From the NCBI RefSeq assembly GCF_042242105.1, contig NC_092012.1, positions 19,635,543 to 19,699,542 of the forward strand: a DNA stretch of 64,000 nucleotides. Direction: 5' to 3'. This DNA comes from Pempheris klunzingeri (lineage: Eukaryota; Chordata; Actinopteri; Acropomatiformes; Pempheridae). Of this stretch, positions 23,792 to 64,000 are shown piece after piece. The stretch's first letter is position 1. The number at the start of each line of letters is the position of its first letter. The notes under the pieces were generated by a model that made no database searches, was not told where the DNA came from, and worked only from the letters and a program-made list of their open reading frames with translations. The position numbers and the translations under genes were made by a program.

Positions 23792-26700
23792 ATGTGCGCT
23801 TTTGGTGAGTGAGTCTCTAATAGCTATACTATTATTCATTATTATTATTGTAAGGGGGAACGGCGCATGCACTAAGTTATATTACAGATTTATGTGTCCG
23901 CCGCGAGTTTTCCCTCCACGGGTGTAACTCAGCAGGCCTGCTGGTGGGACAACACTTCCACTTTATACGTTCATGTGTGAACAGAAACCTCTGTTACTCT
24001 GATTTATCCTCTAAAGGAAATGAGCAGTGAACCCTCGAAGAGATCAATAATTGTGACGTTTTAAAAGTCACCGATGGCTCCAGTACTTCCTCCCATCTCT
24101 GGCTCACTGAGTACACAGGGTCAGTGAGTGTGACTGTGGCCTGTAGATGCAAATCCATGAGGCCATCCCTACGGACTGAACTGTAGAATAACATATGCTC
24201 ATCACAACCTGCTACCGTCTGTGCAGTGATCCACAGGACGGCCTATTCACGTTTAAGACTTAAAAGAGAAAGACGTGGATAAACCTAAGACTGATTATTA
24301 AATTCTTGCAGATGCATTTTGTTATGTTTGCGGCTGTAGCCTAAGATCAGAGGTCCTTTTCACAAGCAGCTCTTATTAAATTTAAAAGCATATGCTGCTT
24401 CAATTGTCTAATAATTCAGTTTCATATTTTCATCTAGTTAACAAAATAAAAACCTTTTGATACTGGTGATTAACGTAGGCCTACAGCATATAGATAATAT
24501 GTATGTGTAAAGTATAAAAGTAAAAGTATATATGAAATCAAGCCCTTTGTAACAAAGGCAGAAAGAAGGCCTTCAGCTAATGAGAATTTGCCCTCTAACA
24601 TTACAGACACACACAGACTGATAAATCAGCCAGGCAACATGAGTTGGTTTTTTAAACTGTTGTTTCTGCTGATTTTGCTCCTTGGTGACACATCTAAAGT
24701 ATATATATCAATCATATCATATTGTTAATGTTTGTGTATGTGTGTGTTTGATTACTATTGGCTGACGTGTTATTGGACTTTGTAAACTCAAATGTCAAAA
24801 ACAGTATCGGCCATTAAAAGTCCAGCATCAGTCGGGCTGTGCCACAGAAAGAGTTAGTATGTAGTGCCATGAGTGCACACTGTCCCATTACTTTATTTGC
24901 TTTTGGACATTTTCTCCTACGCGCCTGTCTACAAGAAGCTGAAGGTCTGCATGAGCCTTTTAGTTTTGGGCTTCCACACAGACAGTGTTACAAATGTTAT
25001 TTTGATACACGCTGCATTAAGTATTTCTTGTATTACTGTCAACCAGACAAGGACAAAGGGCCGAGGAGGCTGATGAAAAAGGGGTTAACCCTAATCCTCG
25101 TCGGCCACATTAACTTCATCCTCAGCGCTATTGTCCATGGCAGCATCCTCCGCCACATTTCCAAACCCAACCAGGAGATCACCACCGAATACACCGCAGC
25201 CAACATCATCTCTGTCACTTCTGGCCTGCTGGTGAGCCAATTAACACATTCATTCTTTGTTTCAAACTCAAATCTTCAGTGTACAACAAGAAGCTTAAGG
25301 ATTATAGAACTTTCAATGGCAAGCAAATCTTATTTATCAGAATTTTTTAGCATCAATAATAATGTTGGATTGGCCCCAGTTATTTTCTGTGTTCTATGCA
25401 TCAGGACAACACATGTATGTTCACCGACAGGAATATCAAAAGGGATTCGCACCGTTGGCTAACTAAAGTGTTGTGTATTTTTCGCAGCAATCAAGACTGA
25501 ACTTGCCTGTTATAAAAGCTTTTCAAAACACTCACTAGTTGCTGTAGGGCAGGCTTCATTACATTGAGGTATTAGACGATGTTGTTAAAATCACATTTCT
25601 TTGAAATGTACTCCATAATAAGTACTCTACACAGGCTATTACAGGATTTACAGGCAATACAGACAGAACAAAAAGATAAGTTACAAAACATGTTTTATTA
25701 GCACCACTGTCCACTGGTGGTGTCACTTCCTGTCAGTAGATATAGAATACTTTCTTTCTTTGTGTCTGAAGTCTCTTCAGCCTGGCACCTGAATGAATAA
25801 TGCAGCCTCACATCCTTGGGGCCAGGATTATTACATGTAGCACAAAACTTAATGAAGCCTACTCTGTGCCAAAGCAATGCCATGCCGATACAATTACCTT
25901 GTCATTTGCAATTTACAGAGCATTGCCACTGGGATTATTGCCATTGTGGTGTCAAGGAACCTTCATGTGTTAAAACTGGTAAGAATTTAATTTATTTTCA
26001 AACACTTCTATGACTCACTTCAGTCACTCATTCTGTGTCTGTTCAGTAGTTGTTGTTTTTATGGGTCTTTGTTAATGTGTCTCCAGCAAATAGGACTTCT
26101 CATTGCGTCGTTCCTGAACACCCTCCTGTCAGCAGCATGCTGCACTGGGCTCCTGTTGGCCATCAGTGTCACTGTTGCTCACAACGGGCAGAGTCTGATG
26201 CTGGGATGCAATGACACAGAGGTGCCCATCAACGCTCGGTCGCCTGTCAGTGCCAGATGCCCGTTTGATACAACACGAATCTATGTGAGTCAAACTGTTT
26301 GTCATACATTTACTCTGCCTTAGAAAAATGTCAAGCTGCTTTTCAGGCATGAATTTCCATAAAAACATGTTCCACCACATAGTGTGACTTTATTTCACAC
26401 TTTTTCACCCTTGTTGCCATCACTACCTGTCTCTCAGGACACCACCCTGGCTCTGTGGGTTCCTTGTGCTGTGTTGTCAGCGTTTGAGGCTGGTCTGTCT
26501 GTCTGGTGCTTCATCGTTGGACTGGCTCTCAGAGGGTTGGCACCCTGTGGGAACAGCTACATCAAAGAGCAGGTGTGTGTGTCTTTTGTGGGGGCGGGTG
26601 GGTGCGCTTGATGGGTGTAACTGTGGTGAGTGTCTATCTGAATCTCCATCAGATCCAAACACATGCAACCTATCCACATGTGTCTACTCCCACTGTGTCT

Positions 26701-26855
26701 GTCATGCTGTGCTCATCTAAGCCAGAAGAACATACAAACCCCAAATGTTAACACAGACCTTATCCTTCTGTTCTCTCTTCCAGTTGGAGGAGGAAGCTGA
26801 GAGCTCTCCCCACAGCCGGCGTCTGATTGGACAGCACTTGAACCCTGACGTCTAG
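23792..26855 (+). CDS. krtcap3: KRTCAP3: keratinocyte-associated protein 3, four-span membrane protein
   Basis: The six coding exons are 23792-23804, 25047-25231, 25919-25978, 26087-26284, 26438-26572 and 26784-26855, in total 663 nt (220 aa). The first coding exon has only 13 nt (MCAF plus one base) and joins to DKDKGPRRLMKKG, matching mammalian CAFDAARGPRRLM. Four hydrophobic spans are visible at residues ~18-39, 56-78, 88-115 and 156-183. The loop between spans 3 and 4 holds two cysteines and the conserved CPFDTTRIYDTTLALW segment. The acidic C-tail is LEEEAESSPHSRRL. The biochemical function is unknown; rat work links the gene to adiposity and stress response. It follows nrbp1 on the same strand as in human 2p23. 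The first exon is the least certain part. Confidence 0.93.
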
Positions 26856-28660
26856 CTGAACAAAAAGCAGGAAAGACACCACACGGTGTAGACAAGCACA
26901 GCTAAATCCCACAAGGCATTGCTGCACCTGTATTGAGACTAGCACATTATGGTGTACGGTCAGATAGGTGAGTGGCACAGGAGTGAGATCAGTTTTAAGA
27001 CGCTGCTTCTTGCTTTGGTATCATATAGCCACATACCATGATCGACAGATGGGTCACCTAATAACTCTATTTGCTTCCATCTTTAAACCAAACAGTTAAT
27101 CTTGTCTCTGAAGCTGTGGACAGAATACGGTGAGGTTCCTCTCAGTGCATGTGCACCTCATGAAACCCCTCAATGGTAAACACGCGAAAAAAAACTATTT
27201 CAGCCGGTGCCTTCCAAAGTGTACATCTTTTTGTGCACGTTTGGATTTAGTGTGCATGTAAGTGTGTGTGTGATAGCTACAGTGTATTCTTAATGGCACT
27301 CCATCCGTGACTTTTTGGGTCCAGTGGTACCAACTATGTTATTTAGTATGAAGGAACCTTTGTTTATGAAGAAAGCACATTTTTATATCTAGCAGTAACA
27401 TGATTATTTTAGCCGAGTTTCTCATCTCAGCAAAAACATATTTTATTATTGTTAATGTTTTTAATATTTGACCCTTTGTCCTGATTCTAAAACACTCCCT
27501 GCATCTGAGACACATTCAACAAACCATCCCCATCAGTGTTTCCCTACACATCAGTTTAATGCCCATAAATAACTGTTTCATGTTAGCTGCTTATGCACAT
27601 GAATGAATTGTAATTTGTAGTCATATAATTCAGATGGTATATGTTATATCATTATACATGTACCACATTGTCCTTTTTTTATATTTTTCTCTTATATCTA
27701 TCTATCTATATATATATATATATATATAAAAAAAAATCATGGGGATAATGAAAGGATGTTTTTAGGAAAGATTCTCTGAACCTCCTGAATTAGGGATTGA
27801 GGGATGCAGGGATTGAGTGTGTTGTGTATGTACAGTATACTATCATTGAATGTCAAGTTGGGTCTTATTTAGAGGTTAAACCCGTATGTGGGCCAGCTGG
27901 CACAGACCCCCACCCCAACTCAATGACCGAGAAGATCAGATCAGCCATGAAACGGTTAATCTAGTGCCGTGCTCAATTGTGTGGAAGGGAATCATAGCAG
28001 CACTGCTAATCCTGATGCTGTAAGGGATAAATATTGACATAGCGTTGGCTTATACAATCACAACAAGGCTGCTTGGCCGTTTTATGTAGAAAGTGGTCCA
28101 TTTATACATTTACCACGATTTGTGTTTTTTTCAATGACGGACTACCAAAAAAAAACATAAGCAAATCACTTATTTGTGTGACCAGGATATTCATTATTAC
28201 TCACATTTGAACTGAAAAACCACATTTAATACAAACCGTAGTTATGATTGACTCCCTCTCTCTGACTGAAAACAATCCAGAGCAAAATGTCAACACATCA
28301 TATTCCACATGGTGACATGCCGTTGGAAGGAGATAGAAATAGAGAATGCATTGATGTGAATTCATGGCAGACTTTAAAGTGCATTAATCGGGCTAAATGG
28401 ATAATCTATCATTTTGGATTGTTGCTTCCAAATCAGAGAGATTAAGCTCTTGAAGTAACTTAAGCAGCCTGGTAGGACAGAATTCATGCCATCACTCATT
28501 TTCCCCCTGATTCAGCCTAGCTGTTAAAGGTGTGCAACACTGATTGATTTACTGAGTTATTTTGTTTTTGTTTGTTGTACTTTACATTTTTTCATGGCTA
28601 TCTAGCAGTGTATACATTTAATGTATGATTTTTAATAAAGATTTTTGATATGGTTCCCTT
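26856..28660 (+). other. krtcap3: krtcap3 3' UTR with poly(A) signal
   Basis: This is AT-rich non-coding sequence ending near an AATAAA at 28634-28639. It contains a TATC/TA run at about 27697-27730. No other gene or transposon is visible. A long 3' UTR of about 1.8 kb is implied if this signal is the one used. Confidence 0.5.
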
Positions 28661-30955
28661 TAGACATTTTCCTGTTTATAGGTTTAGCTGTCCATCGTGT
28701 ATCAGAGTTCACATTTTGTTTCAGCAAGACTGCCTTCCCCTCACGCAAGGAGTATGTGTCTCTGCCTTCACGTCAGTGACATTAACATTGGTTTTCCTCT
28801 CTTCTGTCCTGTGTGGCTCTACGGACACTGTAATGTAACATGGGGTCCCAGATTGGATCGATTTTACCCCAAACTGGCCTTCATGTGACCTTGAGAGTGA
28901 TGCTGGACCTGTGAGGGTCTGGGGCCTTTGGGTTATCAGGCACAAGAGAGAAAGCCTAAAATGTTCAAGCTGTGTTTAACCTCATTTCTGGCTCAAAATG
29001 TAACAGCAGACCCACATATTTGAATGTCAAATTAAGGTGTATATAATGACTAGTACTCGCACATCAACTGCTTTACACCTCCTTTTAACCAGGGAGCAGT
29101 CAGACACCACATCAATCTAGGACACAGAACAGCCACTCTGATACACACACACACACACTCTCTTTCCTTACTTACCTATTTTCTGTGTTGTGCACTTGTT
29201 AAGGCAAAAACAGCCAATGATAACTAGAAGCATATCTGACTGTTGGTCCACCGCAGTTTTATTAAGATGCCACACACAGGGCGCATGCCGAAGCCCTCAC
29301 CGTCAGCCCCCCTTAACACACGTCCATCAGTGTGACACATTCACACTGAGCCCACATCAGCGTGCAGTGTGGTCTCTGCGCGGTCACGATCAATCCGCGG
29401 CCACGACGTGTCTGCTGAGCGCTGCAGGCAGCGGAACAACGAAGTGCTGCAGTGAGCGGAGCCGAGGAGCCGCTGGTCATTCTACACGGAAAGGTAAAGG
29501 ACTTCTAATTTAAATATGAGACGGGAACAGTGCGACTAATTCACTTCATTCTCATCGGCGAGCCAGACAGACAGACTTGTGCTACCGACGCTGTGCAGGA
29601 ATCATGTGTTGATTTAGCGCTGCGGTGACGGACGCGCACGGATCCGAAGATTGATCCGCTCCCTCGGTGTGTGATCCCGGCGCGTCACCGAGAGCGGCTC
29701 TCGAAGATGCTTCACTGACGCCTTTGTGTTTTCTATCAAACTAGCCAGGCTGTCTCCTACAGGGAGCTACCGTGGAGGCTCTCCCAGAGGACGCTCACCG
29801 TTACTGAGGTGTTTAGCGCAGTTTGACGTTATCAATTAAGGTTTCCGCTAGCTAGCTGCGGCTGTTGCTGCGGCTTTCCGCAAGTTAGCTCGGCTCTAAC
29901 GGTCGGCCGACGCAGGTATAAATTAAAACTCGATAAATGGACACGCTTCGTGCTATTTTTTTATCTCTATTTGACAGCACCCAGTGTAACTTAAAGTTGA
30001 CCGTGTAGCCGACCACAAAGACAGCGGGTCTCGGAGTGTGAAACATCGCAGGGGAGCGCTACTGTTGCCCGGCCAACCTCACACAAACATGAGAGCGGGC
30101 AGCGTGTGATCATCCGCAGGTGAGCGCTCTCTGCAACAGCCGGAGAGCTGCTGCTGCAGCTGGCTGCTGCTGCCTGTAGCTTTCAGTAGTGGGCCCGACG
30201 CTTACAGATGGGGATAATTGCACATAATTAGACAGGTCAATTTAATGCACAAAGGCAGCTTTTCTGAAGTCGTCATCTTTTCTAAATGCCTTTCCACCAC
30301 CTGATGGGCAGGTGTGGTTTAAATCAGAGCTCTGGGTCCTGACTTGTACAGAAACAAGGGGTGTGGCTGATCAGAGACAATACAGATACAGTGACCTTAT
30401 AACTTTCCTCCAAGTGAGCCCACTCTGCTTCACTGACCGTTGGACCTTTCTCCTTTGTGTGTTTAAACCTGCAGGACCTGCTTGATGGATCCACTCCAAG
30501 GTGGCAACCGAACGTGAAAGACAGGATTTTTAGTTGCATGTGTCTCTGTAACATCACTTATATAGAGTGAGAAAGAAAGAGACACATACCAGCCCAGTCC
30601 AGCAGAAGGCCGATGGTGGAGCTATTATCTCAGGGACATGCTTTCAGTTGGAGGAATCCGTCTTTGACCAGGGGATTACCAGGAGGTGGAGAGAAACAAT
30701 GTAATGTTTGTTTTTGATGAGGCATGGCTCAGATTTTGTGAGACGCTGTGCAGGAGGAGCTGGTGACTGACACAAGGAGCAGCTACAGATGAATGGGGAC
30801 TCCAGCACATGTGCAGTTCAGGCTACATATACAGAGCATAGCTGGCCTGTGGATTCCTTGCTTTTTCCTCCACCACTGGCACTAAGGATGAACTCAGTTG
30901 CTTCTAATGTCTAGTGGGTGATGATAAAGCCATCCGTCTGAACCACTGAGGAGAG
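28661..30955 (+). promoter_or_regulatory. fzd3: fzd3 promoter and 5' untranslated region (CpG-rich)
   Basis: From about 29270 to 30180 the sequence is GC- and CpG-rich compared with its surroundings and has GCTAGCTAGC/GTTAGC motifs near 29848-29890, as in the nrbp1 promoter. Several donor-like sites such as 'cacggaaaggtaaag' near 29490 suggest non-coding first exons spliced toward the coding exon at 30956. An acceptor-like 'aacctgcag' lies at about 30466-30474. The 28661-29180 part has no visible gene. Transcription start and UTR exons cannot be fixed from sequence alone. Confidence 0.55.
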
Positions 30956-59221
<28,266 letters not shown>

Positions 59222-62200
59222 GAGGAGGCACGCATTTCACAGGAAATCAAAGCCTTTTAAAGGAAGATTTGCCCCCAGCAGACACACACCCCCCGTGTTT
59301 AGTGTGCTAGTGTTCCTCTAGGAACATGGAGAATGTACCAGTGAGTGCTGTGGTGGTGATTTTTGCCATTAGTTTCTAGCTGACTGTTTGTTACCAGTGT
59401 GGCTAAAGGCTAACACAGTTCAGCCTGAGACCTCTCTCTCAGTGACACGTCACTGTAAGCTGGACAATCTTGTTTACGTAAGAATTTGAATTAACGTGGC
59501 AGATGACTCCTGAATGCTTGACTCAAACGGGCTGAGCCAACAAGAATAAGTCCATCTCAGATGTTTGGTGACATCAGTGATGCTGACATTATTCAGGGAT
59601 CATTGTGGTTGTAGTGGGTAGGAAACACTGAGGAGAAGCCACCATACTTTATGGACAAGAACACTGATTGTTTCCTGCAGACGTGCTCTGTATGATTGAT
59701 AAGATCCTGGATTTGGAGGTTGGACGCCAGTGGCATTATTTCCAAACCGTGATCCTTCATCACTTTGCTGGACCTATATGAATATTACTGAATATGTGAA
59801 CACTGCCGAGTATTGCTTTTGTAACAATCTTAAATGTCTCATAATATTTGACTTATTTCAGTCTCAGTCTTGACTGAGACTCGATTATTTCCAATCTTTG
59901 TTTGTTCTGCACTGCAGCTCGTAATGAATAATGTTTATCTTTGTGTGGCTTCAGAAACCGACAGATATGGGCTTAATGTGAAATCGTGGACCTCTGTGGT
60001 TTGGTGAAATATTTTTTTATACTGTGAAAATTGTCTGCCTGCTGCTGAAAGCTTCAATTTGTGAGAGTGAGTGAAAAATAGAGACACAAATCGACATATA
60101 TGTATTCTCACCTCCTGCGGTGAACAGAGAAAGCAAGATGGAGGGAGCCTCCATCACTGTGTTGCCCAGAATGTAAAAGGGTTGTTTCAGAGTCAGAAAG
60201 ATGGTGATATAATACAGACATGGTCGGGTGAAATGAGCTGGAATAATGCATCTGCACTTGTGCTCACATTTATTCCAGGTCTGATTGCTCTTTGGCCTCC
60301 CACAACCATTTTTGCAGACATTTGCGCACAGCTTGGCAGACAGAAAAGCCGCTTTGGAAAAAAGCAAAGTGATAATTTGCTCGGCCAACTGCATGTCATA
60401 ATCAATCTATGTCATAAAATCCAAAACACAAATGGAACAAGAGTACTGATAAATCTTAGCTGATAACCAGAGTATTGTAATCCAAATTCAGGGACACATC
60501 CGTCACTGCATTTAAGCCTCGCAGCTGCGTAGACTAGAGCACAATTTGAAAATGCGAACCAACAGCAGCACCTAGATTGTAAAATCTGTCGTACACGAGG
60601 CTGAACGGTTGTTTTTTCAGAGGAAGTCCTTTTTTATCTAATGTCATTTTCTCCACTGTACTTGATATGTACCTAAACTGCTACTGTATATGCTCTTTGC
60701 TCGTGTGTATTTGTTGTTCATAGAAATCTGAGTTACCCAAAGAGGTGCAGACAGCTGACAGTAAATCTGTAGAAAAAGAAATGTTCGCTTATTGCGCACT
60801 ACTACATTTTCTGACATTATTTTACGTTCAAGTAAATGTTTCAGGAAGTGTACATTGTAAATGTATTTCTATCGTTGCCCCAAACCAAGACCCAATTAAC
60901 CTACCTCACCTGTACCCTCAGCCTTCTCTGGACCTGCACACACACTTACACACACAAAATTGGGTGCTTTTTGTAAAGTAAAAACACAACACAAAAAATT
61001 GCTCAGTAAAAATAGTGTGCTTACTTTTGAAGAATCTGAACTTAGATAAAATTTCACCTCAAACAGACTTTAACTCTCTCTCTCTCTCACACACACACAC
61101 ACATACACACACCAGTAGGATATCTGTAGCTGTCTGTCTGTCCTTCCCACAGTTGGCTTTGTGTGTTTCCAGTCTACCTCTTCAGTTGAAACGTACCTAG
61201 CTAACTCTCTGGCCTTTCACTGCTGCCTCTCCCCTCCTGTCCGTCGTCTACACCTGCTTTAAGTTTCTCATGACCACTAATCTACCGTCCACTCGTGTGC
61301 CTGCATATGTGGTGTACATAGATTTTCTGTCCTATCCGATGACTAATCTGCCTCATGTCTGCCTTCTGCCTCTCCTTCTGTACATGTGCCCACGCTGATC
61401 TTTTTTTGGACCTACAGCAACTGTCTGTACTCTTGCAATTCGTGACTGCTCACAAACATTAACCGCTGTGCTTTGACCTCTGAATCTGACATAACAAAGA
61501 GATATGCTCGGTAAATACTGTCACTGATAGCTCCTTTTCAGCTGTTAACCATCTCATTCTTGTTAATCTATGGTGATTAACATTGGTTCCTAACAGTGAG
61601 ACGTGAGGAAGCTCCTTGATTTCTGGTTTCATGTTGTGTTACAGCTTCAGAGTGAACTGCAGTAGCTTGAAAATATTTGACACATTATCAATAATGGTTC
61701 AAAAATATGATATTGTGAATTCTGAAACTTGAGTTGTATTGTATGCCTTTTAATTTATTTACAGTTTGGGACTGTAATGACTTATTTTACATGCAGTCTA
61801 ATAAACCTTTTATAGACTTGTGCCGTTGTTATTCTGTTGATACTGGACATATTTGTTTTTGCTGACCAGTCTTGCTGCCACACCTGCTGATGGTGTCGTG
61901 GTTATGGCATCTGAGTACTTCAGTGGAAATAATAAATCCAATTGTGTTAAATGACAGATGTGACCTATGTTGTGTGTCATGCAGAATATAAAATGCTCAG
62001 TAAGCTGAAGAGTTTCGATTGCAGTTACAGTTAGTTGTGCTTGGAGAACGTCTGCAGTGAAGAAAACAGGAGGATACAGGAGTAGTTTACATCTGAGAAA
62101 CTTGACTTTGAATATCTACAGATGCAATGTGATGCTCAAAAGTCTGAATAAATTATTTCTTTATTAGCAGTAGTACACTGGTGGGCAGTTTTCCTTGAGT

Positions 62201-62290
62201 CCTTAATGTAAATAATCTAAACTTTCAATGATTGTTTCTGTTGAGTTAGTTAGTGTTGTAAAATAAAGAGATTGACTCATAGTTTGTGAA
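59222..62290 (+). other. fzd3: fzd3 3' UTR and convergent intergenic region
   Basis: No coding frame with support follows the fzd3 stop. Three AATAAA signals on the plus strand (61800-61805, 61931-61936, 62262-62267) are candidates for the fzd3 transcript end. A TC/CA microsatellite lies at 61076-61113. The region converges on the minus-strand gene that stops at 62305. Confidence 0.6.
62160..62165 (-). terminator. poly(A) signal of the minus-strand coiled-coil gene
   Basis: TTTATT on the plus strand is AATAAA on the minus strand, about 140 bp past the stop codon at 62305-62307. It lies inside the possible fzd3 3' UTR. Confidence 0.5.
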
Positions 62291-62304
62291 AACCAGTTAC
62301 TCAG

Positions 62305-63437
62305 TCACGACCAGATTCCCGATCGTTCTCGTTTGCGGCGGACGATGGCAGCCACGTCTTGCTTGAGCGTGGAGACGCTCTGTTCCAGCTGCTCCGAGAA
62401 GTCCCTCAGCAGACGACCCTGCTCATCCACGAACAGTCTGAGCCCCAGCAGGTCCGACTCCTCCTGGAAACAACACACCCAGCCTCAACAGTTAACCATA
62501 CACATGGACTGCAGGGTTTACTGCTTGCAACTTCATTCCGCTTGGTGCTTTTCCAGGTAGCTAACAAAAAACATATATTAGAAAAACAGCAGATGTCTCT
62601 CTGCAGCTCTGATTGTAAATCCCAGGAACTGAAAATGCCCTTCCTGTCTGGTTTCCAGGTGTTTCTTTCACAGCTGGTTTTGCTCTGGTGAAAAATAGTA
62701 AGAGTATCTTGCAATGATTGTAAACAACACAATAATTATATGAAACAATGTAGAAAACTTCTAATAAACTGTTGTAAAATTACCATTTAGAAAATGTGTC
62801 GCTGAAATGCCCAGACATTAGTGTTTGATCTCATTCCAAATATGAAGGAAAACCTTTGACTACTGTGGTGACTTCACTGTAATCTTCTTAAAACTTCTCT
62901 TTAGTTTAGCTGTGTGTCTCATTGTGTATTCTCCACAGCTGATTATCTGTTGTTGTAGTAACGCTCACTAAAGCTGAAGCTGCAGCTGCAGGCAGACGCG
63001 GATACTTACACTGGGCCTGTGTCTGCGCAGGCGCTGCAGCTGACCCTTGACGGAGGTCATGCTGTGGTAGAAAACCTTGAGAGCGCGAGCAAACTCTGCA
63101 TCACAGCTGGGACGCACCGACCGACCACGCACACTCTCCCCACCTGACACACACAGGGAGGAGGGCGTGTGTGAGAAAGAACACATTTATTGGTGAATCT
63201 TCACTTTAATATTGGGTGAATGGGAACATCGCACCATGTGACAACTGTTACATCCTGTCTGTAAATTACTTGATGTGTGTGTTATGTATGCTTCAGTCAC
63301 CATTCCTGGCTGTGTTGAGTTGTTCTCTCAGACCGTGATTTTCTTTTCTCAGCGAAGCATTAACGCTCTTCAGCTCCTCCAAGTCCTGCTGAAGAGCTCT
63401 CACTGAACAGCCGAGCTCTGCAGAGTCTACAGGCTGC

Positions 63438-63479
<42 letters not shown>

Positions 63480-64000
63480 TATGAGCACACTGATTAAAAT
63501 GGTTGCCTTATGAATTGCTCTTTGAATGAGAAATGAGAGCATGTCTGTGCACATAAGTTGCTTGGAATTTCTCGTTAAGTACCGAAAAAAGTATGAAGGA
63601 ACAAATATTACTGTTCCTGAAGTCTCTCCTATGATTTCATAATTCTCCTGTCTTACAACTTACAAGTTTTAGGTTACACGTGTATCTCTACTTTAATGTT
63701 GTATCTTTTTTAAAAGCATGTCAAAGTGAAAGATCATTCCTGACAGGAATACAGACTTCAACATCAGACTCACTGCACTGTCTGTAGGGCCTGCCTCCTC
63801 GATGATGAAGATGCCCTCTGTAGTCATCCTCACTGTCTCCAGAGAAGATATCAGGTCACTACAGCCCTCTGAAACAGAAAGCTAACACCTGTCAGCAGCT
63901 TTAATCATGCTTAGGTTTACTTTGTACCCACACACACACCCTCAGCCTGCTCTCTCTCACATCCATCCATCTCCTCATCCTCACCTTGCAGGCCCCAGAG
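62305..64000 (-). CDS. unidentified coiled-coil protein, C-terminal part (5' end outside the window)
   Basis: Five exons are visible on the minus strand: beyond 64000 to 63985, 63868-63774, 63433-63301, 63143-63010 and 62463-62305 with stop TGA. They join in one frame. The readable protein is about 170 residues. It opens with an acidic or neutral stretch (LWGLQEGCSDLISSLETVRM), then a heptad-like segment (ALQQDLEELKSVNASLRKEN), then a basic region (SVRGRSVRPSCDAEFARALK, QLQRLRRHRP). It ends in a second amphipathic helix (LLRDFSEQLEQSVSTLKQDV) and a basic tail finishing RRKRERSGIWS. Such a profile is common in centrosome, kinetochore or cytoskeletal proteins, but I do not recognise the family and assign no function. 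The acceptor of exon 63433-63301 is preceded by a long UG repeat. It is convergent with fzd3. Confidence 0.8.
63438..63476. repeat. (CA)n microsatellite at a 3' splice site
   Basis: About 19 CA units on the plus strand abut the acceptor of exon 63433-63301. In the minus-strand transcript this is (UG)n followed by UUGCAG. Confidence 0.96.

Noticed and set aside
24839-25462. 207-codon plus-strand open frame
   Set aside because: It is a read-through of krtcap3 exon 2 (25047-25231) into both flanking introns; it begins at GTG and the flanks show no family similarity.

Overview
This window is vertebrate nuclear DNA, almost certainly from a teleost fish. The genes are split into many small exons with GT-AG introns. 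Dinucleotide microsatellites are dense, and Tc1-type transposons and a tRNA-derived SINE of the kind common in ray-finned fish are present. I recognise four genes by protein sequence: kctd3, nrbp1, krtcap3 and fzd3. A fifth, partial gene on the right edge is a coiled-coil protein I cannot name. All exon coordinates were read by eye from splice sites and reading frame. For the four named genes the joined exon lengths divide exactly by three and the translation runs without stops.

Layout: (1) 1-9585, minus strand: kctd3, 19 coding exons; its 3' UTR runs off the left edge. (2) 9586-11415: a head-to-head promoter interval rich in TTAGC/GCTAA motifs, shared by kctd3 and nrbp1. (3) 11419-21153, plus: nrbp1, 17 coding exons, a pseudokinase; its introns hold a long near-perfect hairpin, a SINE nested in another repeat, and a short MITE with perfect inverted ends. 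Its 3' UTR reaches about 23.5 kb. (4) 23792-26855, plus: krtcap3, six coding exons, directly downstream of nrbp1; this pair is also adjacent in human. (5) 28.7-30.9 kb: CpG-rich upstream region of fzd3. (6) 30956-59221, plus: fzd3, ten coding exons, with a 19.4 kb first intron that carries an almost intact Tc1 element (one in-frame stop), a very long GT microsatellite and a purine-rich stretch. Its second intron is mostly a decayed second Tc1-type element in antisense. (7) 59222-62304: fzd3 3' UTR, converging on (8) 62305-64000, minus: the 3' part of the unnamed coiled-coil gene.

The genes belong to separate pathways (HCN-channel accessory BTB/WD protein, pseudokinase adaptor, four-span membrane protein, Wnt/planar-polarity receptor), so the clustering is synteny rather than an operon. 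I found no clear new biological system. The observations most worth checking are the recurrent UG-repeat tracts in place of pyrimidine tracts at 3' splice sites, the 47-bp-arm hairpin with an embedded consensus 5' splice site, the single-stop Tc1 copy, and the unidentified coiled-coil gene.
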